From assembly GCF_005484985.1 (NCBI RefSeq), contig NZ_CP027942.1, positions 744,001-808,000 on the forward strand: 64,000 nt of DNA. The letters run 5' to 3'. The position numbers were made by a program, and so were the translations under genes. The notes beneath the pieces are model-generated. The model was not told where the DNA came from. It did no database searches and saw nothing but the letters and a program-made list of their open reading frames with translations. This DNA comes from Agrococcus sp. SGAir0287 (lineage in GTDB: Bacteria; Actinomycetota; Actinomycetes; Actinomycetales; Microbacteriaceae). Below, one piece after another: positions 23,844-32,501 of the stretch (position 1 is the first letter of the stretch; each line of letters opens with the position of its first letter).

Positions 23844-23905
23844 AACACGCACCAGCGCGCGACGGCACGGGGCGGGCGCGCGGCCCACGCGGCGCCGCGC
23901 GCGAG

Positions 23906-25681
23906 TCAGGCCGCGTCGGCGTCCGCGTCGGCGATGACCAGGAGGCGGTGGCCGCTCGAGATCGTCGTGCCGATGGGTGCGTCGAGCGACGTGACGATGC
24001 CGTCGCGGGGCGCCGCGATCGGCTGCTCCATCTTCATCGCCTCGAGCACGACGAGCAGGTCGCCGGCGACGACGCTCTGCCCCTCCTCGACGGCGACCTT
24101 CACGACCGTCGCCTGCATGGGCGATGCGATGGTGCCGCCCGTCGCGCCGCCCGCCGCCGCGATGCGCGTGCGGCGCGGCGCGGGGCCCTTCGTCGCGACG
24201 GTCTCGGGGAAGAGCCGCGCGGGCATCGACACCGCGATGCGCTTGCCGTCGGCCTCGACCACGACCTCGCGACGCGCCTCGGGGCCGCCGAGCTCGCCGG
24301 CCTCGCCGCCCCAGCGGGGGATCTCGTTCACGAACTCCGTCTCGATCCACGACGTGTAGACCGAGAAGGGCTCACCGTCCGCCGGCGCGAACGCCGGGTC
24401 GTCGACGACGACGCGGTGGAACGGCAGGACGGTGGGCAGGCCCTCGACGCGGAACTCGGCGAGCGCGCGACGCGAGCGCTCGAGCGCCTCCTCGCGCGTG
24501 GCGCCGGTGACGACGAGCTTCGCGAGCAGCGAGTCGAACTGGCCACCGATGACGTCGCCCGAGACGACGCCGGAGTCGACGCGCACGCCCGGTCCCGTCG
24601 CCGGGATGAACGCTCGCACGGGGCCGGGGGCGGGGATGAACCCGGCGCCCGGGTCCTCGCCGTTGATGCGGAACTCGAATGCATGGCCCTGCACGACGGG
24701 GTCCGGGTAGTCGAGGACGCCGCCGGAGGCGAGCCGGAACTGCTCGCGCACGAGGTCGAGGCCCGTGACCTCCTCGGACACGGGGTGCTCGACCTGGAGG
24801 CGCGTGTTCACCTCGAGGAAGGAGATGGTGCCGTCGCGGCCGACGAGGAACTCGCATGTGCCGGCGCCGACGTAGCCGACCTCCTTGAGGATGGCCTTCG
24901 ACGAGGCGTAGAGGCGCTCGACCTGCTCGTCGCTCAGGAACGGCGCGGGCGCCTCCTCCACGAGCTTCTGGTGGCGGCGCTGCAGCGAGCAGTCGCGCGT
25001 CGAGACGACGACCACGTTGCCGTGGGCGTCCGCGAGGCACTGCGTCTCGACGTGCCGCGGTCGGTCGAGGTACTTCTCGACGAAGCACTCGCCGCGGCCG
25101 AACGCCGCGACGGCCTCGCGGGTCGCGGAGTCGAACAGCTCGGGGATCTCCTCCCGCGTGCGCGCGACCTTGAGCCCGCGGCCGCCACCGCCGAACGCCG
25201 CCTTGATCGCCACGGGCAGGCCCACCTCGTCGGCGAATGCGACGACCTCGTCGGCCGTCGCGACGGGTTCGAGCGTGCCGGGCGCGAGGGGAGCGCCGAC
25301 CTTCTCGGCGATGTGCCGCGCGGAGACCTTGTCGCCGAGCGCCTCGATGGCGTCGGGGCTCGGGCCGATCCAGGTGATGCCGGCGTCGATGACGGCGCGC
25401 GCGAAGTCGGCGTTCTCGGCGAGGAAGCCGTAGCCGGGATGCACGGCGTCCGCCCCCGCGCGGCGCGCGACCGAGAGGATCTTGTCGATCACGAGGTACG
25501 ACTCGGCGCTCGTCGCACCGTGCAGCGAGTACGCCTCGTCGGCGAGCTGCACGTGCTGGGCGTCGCGGTCGGGCTCGGCGTAGACGGCGACGCTGCCGAT
25601 CCCCGCATCCCTCGCGGCTCGGATGACTCGGACGGCGATCTCGCCACGGTTGGCGACGAGGACCTTCGTGATGCGCGGCAT
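23906..25681 (-). CDS. accA: acyl-CoA carboxylase alpha subunit (biotin carboxylase + BCCP)
   Basis: Carboxylates its own biotin with ATP and bicarbonate for acetyl/propionyl-CoA carboxylation, 591 residues. N-terminal biotin carboxylase: [22 protein letters not shown]-grasp glycine loop [29 protein letters not shown]. The C-terminal biotinyl domain carries the attachment lysine in [12 protein letters not shown] at 25681 with TAGGCT ending 8 nt upstream. The carboxyltransferase and epsilon subunits are 11-13 kb away, and the biotin ligase beyond them. Called AccA3-like after mycobacterial use; in other bacteria the same protein is accBC. Confidence 0.93.
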   Translation of the reverse strand: MPRITKVLVANRGEIAVRVIRAARDAGIGSVAVYAEPDRDAQHVQLADEAYSLHGATSAESYLVIDKILSVARRAGADAVHPGYGFLAENADFARAVIDAGITWIGPSPDAIEALGDKVSARHIAEKVGAPLAPGTLEPVATADEVVAFADEVGLPVAIKAAFGGGGRGLKVARTREEIPELFDSATREAVAAFGRGECFVEKYLDRPRHVETQCLADAHGNVVVVSTRDCSLQRRHQKLVEEAPAPFLSDEQVERLYASSKAILKEVGYVGAGTCEFLVGRDGTISFLEVNTRLQVEHPVSEEVTGLDLVREQFRLASGGVLDYPDPVVQGHAFEFRINGEDPGAGFIPAPGPVRAFIPATGPGVRVDSGVVSGDVIGGQFDSLLAKLVVTGATREEALERSRRALAEFRVEGLPTVLPFHRVVVDDPAFAPADGEPFSVYTSWIETEFVNEIPRWGGEAGELGGPEARREVVVEADGKRIAVSMPARLFPETVATKGPAPRRTRIAAAGGATGGTIASPMQATVVKVAVEEGQSVVAGDLLVVLEAMKMEQPIAAPRDGIVTSLDAPIGTTISSGHRLLVIADADADAA

Positions 25682-25689
25682 GAGCACCG

Positions 25690-25695
25690 AGCCTA
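25690..25695 (-). promoter_or_regulatory. leaderless-type -10 element for accA
   Basis: TAGGCT on the minus strand, 8 nt from the ATG at 25681. Confidence 0.45.
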
Positions 25696-25799
25696 CGCGA
25701 GAAGGGATGCCCGCTCTCGGCGAGCATCGACAACGCCGAGCCGCATCCCGTTGCCGAAGTCCACAGATCGCGGACGTCACCGACGCGTCGGTTGCGGAG

Positions 25800-25813
25800 T
25801 GAGTGCTCACTCA
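25800..25813. promoter_or_regulatory. TetR-type operator
   Basis: TGAGTG-CT-CACTCA, perfect 6-bp half-sites with a 2-bp centre. It lies 1 bp upstream of the -10 element and 15 bp before the TetR start, so binding would block RNA polymerase and give autorepression. Confidence 0.75.
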
Positions 25814-25814
25814 G

Positions 25815-25820
25815 TAGCGT
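25815..25820 (+). promoter_or_regulatory. leaderless-type -10 element for the TetR/exporter operon
   Basis: TAGCGT, 8 nt from the GTG at 25829, directly next to the operator. Confidence 0.5.
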
Positions 25821-25828
25821 GATCGGCC

Positions 25829-26410
25829 GTGGCACCTCCGACTCGCATGACGCTCGAGGACCGTCAGGTCCAGATCCTCGACGCGATCGTCCCCGCCGTG
25901 CTCGAGCACGGCGCATCCATCACGTCGAGGCAGCTCGCCGACGCCGCGGGCGTCGCGGAGGGCACGCTGTTCCGCTCCTTCGGCGACAAGGACTCGCTGC
26001 TGCGCGCCCTCTTCGATCGCGCCTCCGAGGTCGCCTACGACCTCACCGACCTCGACGACCTCGCCGACGAGACCCTCGCGACGACGGTCCCGGCGATCGC
26101 CGGCGTGCTCACGGTCCGCTTCACGAGCCTCTTCCAGATGGCGATCGCGCTGGGGCCGGTGCTGCTGGCGGAGGGTCGTCGCGACGACCCGCGCTTCGAC
26201 GAGCTGCGCGAGCGCATCGCCGCGATCCTCGCCGAGCACGCCGACGAGCTCGCCGTCGACCCGCTCGTCGCCGCCGACGCGCTGCGCACCCTCACCTTCG
26301 CCGCCGCGACGGGCTGGGGCGAGCGCAGCGCCATGGACATGTCCGACGTCACCGGCATCCTGCTCCATGGGATCGCCCGCACCGACACCAGGAAGGAGCT
26401 CCGCGCATGA
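25829..26410 (+). CDS. TetR-family repressor of the ABC exporter operon
   Basis: 193 residues. N-terminal helix-turn-helix: ITSRQLADAAGVAEGTLFRSFGDKDSLLRALF, a textbook TetR recognition region. The ligand-binding half is helical and not diagnostic. GTG at 25829 is chosen because TAGCGT lies 8 nt upstream; the ATG at 25847 is an alternative 6 codons later. The 4-bp overlap with the first exporter gene and the adjacent palindrome make it the likely local regulator, released by a toxic or lipophilic ligand. Confidence 0.9.
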   Translation: MAPPTRMTLEDRQVQILDAIVPAVLEHGASITSRQLADAAGVAEGTLFRSFGDKDSLLRALFDRASEVAYDLTDLDDLADETLATTVPAIAGVLTVRFTSLFQMAIALGPVLLAEGRRDDPRFDELRERIAAILAEHADELAVDPLVAADALRTLTFAAATGWGERSAMDMSDVTGILLHGIARTDTRKELRA

Positions 26411-28137
26411 GGCTGTGGAGGCTCATCACCGCCGCGATCCGTACCTCGTGGATCGCCTTCGTCCTCGTCGTCGTGTTCCAGCTCACGCAGGCGCTGCTCT
26501 CGCTGATGCTGCCCACGATCAACGCGGACATCATCGACCAGGGCGTGCTGCAGGGCGACACGGCCACGATCTGGAGGCTCGGCGGCGAGATGCTGCTCAT
26601 GAGCCTCGGCCAGGTGGTCGCGAACGCGCTCGCGATCCTCTTCGGCGCAAGGCTCGCGATGACGGCCGGGCGCGACCTGCGCGCCCGCATCTTCGCGCGC
26701 GTCTCGTCGTTCTCCGAGCGCGACGTGCAGCGCTTCGGCGCCGCCTCGCTCATCACGCGCACCACGAACGACGTGCAGCAGGTGCAGATGCTGACGCTCA
26801 TGGGCTGCACCATGCTCATGTCCGCCCCGATGCTCGCGATCGGCGGCGTCGTCATGGCCGTGCGCGCCGACGCCGAGCTGTCGCGGCTCATCTGGATCAT
26901 CGTGCCGCTCATGGTGCTCGTGATGGGCGTCATCGTCTCGCGGCTCGTGCCGATCTTCGTGCTGCTGCAGGAGCGCATCGACCGCGTGAACCAGGTCATG
27001 CGCGAGCAGCTCACGGGCATCCGCGTCGTGCGCGCGTTCGTGCAGGAGCGGCGCGAGCGCGCACGGTTCCAGGTCGCGAACGACGGCGTGACGGATGCCA
27101 TGCTGCGCACCGGCAACCTCTTCGTGCTCACGTTCCCGCTCGTCATGCTCATCGTGAACGCGTCGAGCGTCGCGGTGATCTGGTTCGGCGCCCAGCTCGT
27201 CGACGCGGGCACGCTGCAGGTCGGCACGATGATGGCGTTCCTGCAGTACCTCATGCAGATCCTGTTCGGCGTCATGATGGCGACGTTCCTCACGATGATG
27301 ATCCCGAGGGCGGCGGTCGGCGCCCGTCGCATCACGGAGGTGCTCGAGGCGGAGCCCTCGGTCGCCGTCTCGACCGCCGCGCGCACCGACCAGCCCGAGC
27401 GCGGACGCATCGTCTTCGACGACGTCACGTTCACCTACCCGGGCGCCGAGACGCCTGTGCTGGAGGGCGTCTCCTTCCTGGCCGAGCCCGGCGAGACCGT
27501 CGCGATCATCGGCTCGACCGGAGCCGGCAAGACGACGGTCGTGAACCTCGTGCCGCGGCTGTTCGACGTGTCGAGCGGATCCGTGTCGGTCGGCGGCGTC
27601 GACGTGCGCGACGCGGACGAGCAGACGCTGTGGGCATCCATCGGCCTCGTGCCGCAGAGGCCGTACCTCTTCTCGGGCACGATCGCCTCGAACCTCCGCT
27701 ACGGGAAGGAGGATGCGACCGACGAGGAGCTGTGGGCGGCGCTCGAGACCGCGCAGGCGGCGGACTTCGTACGTGCCAAGGAGCACGGCCTCGACAGCCC
27801 GATCGCCCAGGGGGGCACGAACGTGTCGGGCGGACAGCGGCAGCGCCTCGCGATCGCCCGCGCGCTCGTGAAGCGTCCGCCGATCCTCGTCTTCGACGAC
27901 TCGTTCAGCGCGCTCGACCTGTCGACCGACGCGCGCCTGCGCGCCGCGCTCGCGACCGACGTGGTCGGCGTGACCCGGCTCGTCGTCGCGCAGCGCGTGT
28001 CGACGATCGTCGACGCCGACCGCATCGTCGTGCTCGACGACGGGCGCGTCGTCGGCCTCGGCACGCACGACGAGCTCCTCGAGACGAACGAGACCTACCG
28101 CGAGATCGTCGACTCGCAGATGGCCGTGGAGGTCTGA
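26407..28137 (+). CDS. ABC exporter half-transporter, subunit 1
   Basis: 576 residues: six-helix exporter membrane domain (from IAFVLVVVFQLTQALL on, coupling region VRAFVQERRERARF), then one ATPase domain. Walker A GSTGAGKTTV, signature VSGGQRQR, Walker B ILVFDDSFSALD: the usual catalytic Glu is Asp, so this subunit contributes a degenerate site, as in heterodimeric exporters such as TM287/288. It overlaps the TetR gene by 4 bp. Probable multidrug or lipid export with subunit 2. Confidence 0.92.
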   Translation: MRLWRLITAAIRTSWIAFVLVVVFQLTQALLSLMLPTINADIIDQGVLQGDTATIWRLGGEMLLMSLGQVVANALAILFGARLAMTAGRDLRARIFARVSSFSERDVQRFGAASLITRTTNDVQQVQMLTLMGCTMLMSAPMLAIGGVVMAVRADAELSRLIWIIVPLMVLVMGVIVSRLVPIFVLLQERIDRVNQVMREQLTGIRVVRAFVQERRERARFQVANDGVTDAMLRTGNLFVLTFPLVMLIVNASSVAVIWFGAQLVDAGTLQVGTMMAFLQYLMQILFGVMMATFLTMMIPRAAVGARRITEVLEAEPSVAVSTAARTDQPERGRIVFDDVTFTYPGAETPVLEGVSFLAEPGETVAIIGSTGAGKTTVVNLVPRLFDVSSGSVSVGGVDVRDADEQTLWASIGLVPQRPYLFSGTIASNLRYGKEDATDEELWAALETAQAADFVRAKEHGLDSPIAQGGTNVSGGQRQRLAIARALVKRPPILVFDDSFSALDLSTDARLRAALATDVVGVTRLVVAQRVSTIVDADRIVVLDDGRVVGLGTHDELLETNETYREIVDSQMAVEV

Positions 28138-28139
28138 CG

Positions 28140-30206
28140 ATGGCACGCAGGAAGCAGGAGCCCGTCGTCGAGCGGGAGCTCACGGAGGAGGAGCGCCTCG
28201 AGGCCGAGCAGGCGGAGGCCGCCCGGCGCGGGGCCGACGACTGGGAGGCGCCTCCCGGCAAGGCGAAGGCGCTGCTGCCGACGCTGCGGCGGCTGCTGGG
28301 GCTGCTCGCGCCCTTCAAGGCGCTGCTGGCGCTCGTCTTCCTCGTCGGCTCGGCGGGCATCGTGCTCAACGTGATCGCGCCGCGGGTGCTCGCCGAGGGC
28401 ACGAACCTCATCGTGCAGGGCCTCGTGCAGCAGACGCTGGGGGCGCAGGGCGTGCCCGCCGGCACGTCGCAGGCCGACGTCGTCGCGCTGCTGCGCCAGC
28501 AGGGGCAGGATGACGTCGCGAACATCATCGCGAACATGGACGGCTTCACCGTCGGCGCGGGGATCGACTTCGGCGCGCTGAGCCAGGTGCTCATGCTCGT
28601 GCTGGCCCTCTACGTCGTCGCGAGCCTCTTCCAGTGGGTGCAGGGCTACTTCGTGAACCGCGTCGTGCAGCGCACGGTCGCGGGTCTTCGCGCCGCGGTC
28701 GAGGACAAGGTGCACCGCCTGCCGCTGCGCTACTACGACTCGATGCAGCGCGGCGAGCTGCTCTCGCGCGTCACGAACGACCTCGACAACGTCGGCCAGT
28801 CGATGAGCCAGACGCTCTCGCAGATCGTCACGGGCGTCCTCACGATCGTCGGCGTGCTCGTCATGATGCTGACGATCAACGTCTGGCTCGCGCTCATCGC
28901 GCTCATCTCCGTGCCGCTGACGGGCATCATCCTCGGACTCGTCATGGGCCGGGCGCAGGGGCTGTTCGCGGAGCAGTGGAAGCGCACGGGACGCCTGAAC
29001 GGGCTCGTCGAGGAGTCCTTCACCGGCCACGCGCTCGTCAAGGTCTTCGGCAAGGAGCGCGAGGTCCGCGACCGCTTCCAGGCCGAGAACGAGGCGGTCT
29101 TCCAGGCCTCGTTCAAGGCCCAGTTCCTCTCGGGTCTCGTCTTCCCGCTCATGACGTTCGTCGGCAACGTCGGCTACGTCCTCGTCGCCGTCGCCGGCGG
29201 CCTCTTCGTCGCGAACGGCTCGATCCGCGTCGGCGACGTGCAGGCCTTCATCCAGTACTCGCAGCAGTTCTCGCAGAACCTCGGCCAGCTCGGCCAGACC
29301 TTCACGATGGTGCAGTCGGGCGCCGCGAGCGCGGAGCGCGTCTTCGAGCTGCTCGACGCGGAGGACGAGGAGTCGGACGCGGACGGCGGCACCATCGAGG
29401 CGACGAGCGGCGCGGTGGCGTTCGAGCACGTCGCGTTCGCGTACGACCCCGAGCAGCCGCTCATCGGCGACCTCTCGCTCACGGTCGCGCCGGGGCAGAC
29501 GGTCGCGATCGTCGGGCCGACGGGTGCCGGCAAGACGACGCTCGTCAACCTGCTCATGCGGTTCTACGAGATCGACGGCGGCCGCATCACGCTCGACGGC
29601 GTCGACACGCGCACGCTCACCCGCGACGCGCTGCGCGCGCAGACCGGCATGGTGCTGCAGGACACCTGGCTCTTCGGCGGCACGATCCGCGACAACATCG
29701 CGTACGGCAGGCCGGAGGCGACGGAGGACGAGATCCTTCAGGCGGCGAGGGCGACGTTCGTCGATCGCTTCGTTCAGTCGCTGCCGGAGGGCTACGACAC
29801 CGTGCTCGACGAGGAGGCCTCGAACCTCTCGGCCGGCGAGAAGCAGCTCGTCACGATCGCGCGTGCCTTCCTCGCGCAGCCGTCGGTGCTCATCCTCGAC
29901 GAGGCGACGTCGAGCGTCGACACCCGCACGGAGCTGCTGCTGCAGCAGGCGATGGCGGCGCTGCGGCAGGATCGCACGTCGTTCGTCATCGCGCACCGTC
30001 TCTCGACGATCCGCGACGCCGACCTCATCCTCGTCATGGAGCACGGCGACATCGTCGAGCAGGGCACGCACGACGAGCTGCTCGCCCGGCGCGGCGCGTA
30101 CCGCAGGCTCTACGAGGCGCAGTTCCAGCAGGCGGCGGTCGACCTCGAGGAGACGGAGGGCGTGCACGCGCCGACGGGCTCCGTCGCGACGCAGCCGCAC
30201 ACCTGA
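28140..30206 (+). CDS. ABC exporter half-transporter, subunit 2
   Basis: 688 residues, larger than its partner because of a charged 50-residue N-terminal tail and an extra segment after the first helix (about 95-135). Membrane domain then ATPase domain: Walker A GPTGAGKTTL, signature LSAGEKQL, Walker B VLILDEATSSVD with the canonical catalytic Glu. Together with subunit 1 this predicts one active and one degenerate site. It starts 2 nt after the subunit 1 stop. No insertion is evident between them. Confidence 0.92.
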   Translation: MARRKQEPVVERELTEEERLEAEQAEAARRGADDWEAPPGKAKALLPTLRRLLGLLAPFKALLALVFLVGSAGIVLNVIAPRVLAEGTNLIVQGLVQQTLGAQGVPAGTSQADVVALLRQQGQDDVANIIANMDGFTVGAGIDFGALSQVLMLVLALYVVASLFQWVQGYFVNRVVQRTVAGLRAAVEDKVHRLPLRYYDSMQRGELLSRVTNDLDNVGQSMSQTLSQIVTGVLTIVGVLVMMLTINVWLALIALISVPLTGIILGLVMGRAQGLFAEQWKRTGRLNGLVEESFTGHALVKVFGKEREVRDRFQAENEAVFQASFKAQFLSGLVFPLMTFVGNVGYVLVAVAGGLFVANGSIRVGDVQAFIQYSQQFSQNLGQLGQTFTMVQSGAASAERVFELLDAEDEESDADGGTIEATSGAVAFEHVAFAYDPEQPLIGDLSLTVAPGQTVAIVGPTGAGKTTLVNLLMRFYEIDGGRITLDGVDTRTLTRDALRAQTGMVLQDTWLFGGTIRDNIAYGRPEATEDEILQAARATFVDRFVQSLPEGYDTVLDEEASNLSAGEKQLVTIARAFLAQPSVLILDEATSSVDTRTELLLQQAMAALRQDRTSFVIAHRLSTIRDADLILVMEHGDIVEQGTHDELLARRGAYRRLYEAQFQQAAVDLEETEGVHAPTGSVATQPHT

Positions 30207-30341
30207 TCGGCGCATCGGCGGGCGCGGCGAGGCACGCGCGCCCGTCGTCGCCGCGTCCGGGACCGGAGCCCCGTCACCCGACCTCTGTCGTAGCCCTGTG
30301 GGCGCTGTGGATCGTCCTGGCGTGGCCGATGCACCCGGACC

Positions 30342-30347
30342 TACGCT
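30342..30347 (+). promoter_or_regulatory. putative -10 element for the first CWB2 gene
   Basis: TACGCT, about 63 nt before the ATG at 30411, leaving a leader with GGGAG near its end. The rest of the 204-bp gap 30207-30410 shows no gene or obvious riboswitch fold. Confidence 0.4.
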
Positions 30348-30410
30348 GCGGACACGGAGCCGCACCCGCGCCGCCGTCCTCGCCCAACGGGCCGCGCAAG
30401 GGAGCCGCAG

Positions 30411-31754
30411 ATGACGTCCATCCACCTCGACCGGACGGCGCCCACGCGTCGTCGCGCCGGCCTGCGAGCCGGCGCGCTCGCCTCCGCGACGAGCATGGCG
30501 GTGCTCGCCGGCGTCCTCATCGGAGCTCCCGCAGCCACCGCAGCGCGCGACACCCCGGACGACGTCGACGGGGGCGTCGACGTGCCCGCCGCGGAGCTCT
30601 GCGCCGCCTTCGCCGACTTCGACGCCGTCGTCGCCACGACGCCGACGAGCGTCACGCTCGCCGGTCCGGACGTCGGACAGACCTCGGTCACCTACGTCGT
30701 GGGCGCCGAGGTGCAGACGACGACGGGAGCACCCGTCACGTTCGACGTCGGTCCGGGGCGCACTGCCGTCCGGGCGACGATCGAGTCGCCGGGCGGCCTC
30801 GACGACGTCAGCTTCTCGGTCTACCCGGACGGCGGCCGCATCTCGGGTGCGAACCGGTACGAGACCTCGGTGCAGGTGGGCATCGACACGAACTACGGCG
30901 CCTGCGCCGACACGGTCTTCATCGCGAACGGCGAGAGCTTCCCCGACGCGCTGTCGTCGACTCCGCTCGTGGTGGTGAACCCGTTCGCCGAGCTGCTGCT
31001 CTCGCAGCGGGACTCGCTGCCGTCGACGGTGCGAGAGGAGATCGAGTACAGCGGCGCCACGAACGTCGTGCTGCTCGGCGGCACGGCTGCGCTCTCGCCG
31101 GGGCTCTGCGATCAGATGCCCGACCAGATCACCTCGTGCACCCGCATCTCGGGACCCGACCGCTACGCGACCTCGCAGGCGCTCGCGGAGGCGCTCTACG
31201 CGCAGCAGGGCGGATCGACGTCCACCCAGGCGTTCATCGTGTCCGGCGAGCGCTTCCCCGACGCGGTCTCCGTCGCAGGCATCGCCGCGTACCTCGGCAT
31301 CCCCGTGATCCTGGTGCCGGGCTCGGCGGCGTCGCTGCCGCCGAGCATCGCGACGTGGCTCTCGGAGCACGTCACCGGTGGCCCGATCGTCGTCGGAGGC
31401 ACCGCATCCGTGAGCGCGGGCATCGAGGCGCAGCTGCAGGGCATCTACGGCGCGTCGGACGTGTACCGCATCTCGGGTGCCAACCGGTACGAGACGAGCG
31501 CGGCCATCGCGCAGCAGACGGCGGGGTTCTTCTCCGAAGCCCCCTACGCGCTGCTGGCGTCGGGCGAGCGCTTCCCGGACGCGCTGACCGGCGGCGTGCT
31601 GGCCGGTTCGTCGGGCATGCCGCTGCTGCTCACGGCGCCGACCTGCCTGCCGGCGCCCATCGCCGCGAGCATCGACGCCATCGAGCCCGCCGGCGTGCTC
31701 GCCATCGGCGGCACGGCGGTCGTCTCGGACGCGGCGCTCTCGCAGCCCTGCTGA
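30411..31754 (+). CDS. secreted protein with three cell-wall-binding (CWB2) repeats
   Basis: 447 residues. Signal peptide with basic start and hydrophobic core, cleaved near ATAARD (about 45). A distinct domain of about 95 residues precedes the repeats and matches no family I know. Three CWB2 (PF04122) modules follow, opening RISGANRYETS (about 143), RISGPDRYATS (about 244) and RISGANRYETS (about 352), with ANGESFPDAL-type and VVGGTASVS-type blocks. CWB2 triplets bind anionic wall polymers in clostridia. A strong hairpin follows the stop. Confidence 0.87.
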   Translation: MTSIHLDRTAPTRRRAGLRAGALASATSMAVLAGVLIGAPAATAARDTPDDVDGGVDVPAAELCAAFADFDAVVATTPTSVTLAGPDVGQTSVTYVVGAEVQTTTGAPVTFDVGPGRTAVRATIESPGGLDDVSFSVYPDGGRISGANRYETSVQVGIDTNYGACADTVFIANGESFPDALSSTPLVVVNPFAELLLSQRDSLPSTVREEIEYSGATNVVLLGGTAALSPGLCDQMPDQITSCTRISGPDRYATSQALAEALYAQQGGSTSTQAFIVSGERFPDAVSVAGIAAYLGIPVILVPGSAASLPPSIATWLSEHVTGGPIVVGGTASVSAGIEAQLQGIYGASDVYRISGANRYETSAAIAQQTAGFFSEAPYALLASGERFPDALTGGVLAGSSGMPLLLTAPTCLPAPIAASIDAIEPAGVLAIGGTAVVSDAALSQPC

Positions 31755-31760
31755 TCGGAC

Positions 31761-31789
31761 GCGGTGCGGGCCGGCTCGGCCCGCACCGC
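31761..31789. terminator. bidirectional terminator hairpin between CWB2 and maf
   Basis: GCGGTGCGGGCC, loop GGCTC, GGCCCGCACCGC: perfect 12-bp stem between convergent genes, without a long T tract. Confidence 0.7.
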
Positions 31790-31803
31790 GCTCCTCACGC
31801 GCC

Positions 31804-32439
31804 TCATCGCGTCCAGAGCTCGTGCCATGCCACGCCGAGCTCGCGGGCGAGGCGACGGACGGTCGGGATGCTCATGCCGATGACGGTCGAAGGGTCTCCG
31901 TGGATCTCCTCGACGTACGCGGAGCCGAGCGAGTCGATCGTGAAGGCGCCGGCGACCTCGAGCGGCTCGCCCGTCGCGACGTACGCGTCGATCTCGTCGT
32001 CGTCGAGGTCGGCGAACCGCAGCCGAGCGCCGACCGTCGCGCCGATGGCGCCGACGACGCGGCCCTCGTCGAGGCGGACGAGCCAGTGCCCGGAGTGCAG
32101 GACGGCCTCGCGGCCGCGCTGCGCGCGCCAGCGCTCGCGGGCGCGCTCGGGCGTGTGGGGCTTGCCGAGCGTCGCGCCGTCGAGCTCGAGGGCCGAGTCC
32201 CCGCCGAACAGCAGCCCGTGCATCGGTCGCCCCTCCGGCTCGCGGCCCAGCACGGCCTCGGCCTTGGCGCGAGCGAGCAGCTGCACGACCTTCGGCGTGG
32301 TGGCGGGCCCGTGCTCGGCCTCGTGCGCGGCGACGGCGAGGTCCTCGTCGACCTCGCTCGCGAGCAGCACCGGCTCGATGCCGGCCTGCCGCATGAGCAT
32401 GAGTCGGGCGGGGGAGGTGGAGGCGAGGTGGAAGCGCAT
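31804..32439 (-). CDS. maf: Maf-family nucleotide pyrophosphatase
   Basis: Hydrolyses non-canonical or modified nucleoside triphosphates (septum-linked Maf family), 211 residues. Seen: LASTSPARLMLMRQAGI at the N-terminus (S/T..R..L motif), a GGDSALELDGATLGKP block and a SLGSAYVEEIHGDPSTVIGMS end. TACCCT is 8 nt from the ATG. In many actinobacteria maf lies beside the accD/accE genes; here it is 5 kb from them, with four unrelated genes between. Confidence 0.9.
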   Translation of the reverse strand: MRFHLASTSPARLMLMRQAGIEPVLLASEVDEDLAVAAHEAEHGPATTPKVVQLLARAKAEAVLGREPEGRPMHGLLFGGDSALELDGATLGKPHTPERARERWRAQRGREAVLHSGHWLVRLDEGRVVGAIGATVGARLRFADLDDDEIDAYVATGEPLEVAGAFTIDSLGSAYVEEIHGDPSTVIGMSIPTVRRLARELGVAWHELWTR

Positions 32440-32447
32440 CGTGCGCC

Positions 32448-32453
32448 AGGGTA
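32448..32453 (-). promoter_or_regulatory. leaderless-type -10 element for maf
   Basis: TACCCT on the minus strand, 8 nt before the ATG at 32439. Confidence 0.45.
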
Positions 32454-32489
32454 GCCGCGCAACCGGTCGCGCCCGCATCCGGCGTCTCG

Positions 32490-32495
32490 TAGCGT
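32490..32495 (+). promoter_or_regulatory. leaderless-type -10 element for the flavoprotein reductase
   Basis: TAGCGT, 6 nt before the ATG at 32502. This 62-bp divergent gap serves two start codons. Confidence 0.5.
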
Positions 32496-32501
32496 GAGCG
32501 C

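Noticed and set aside
22319-23905. Insertion sequence around the DUF559 gene
   Set aside because: No transposase, no terminal repeats of IS type and no target-site duplication was recognised; the palindromes are paired hairpins rather than element ends.
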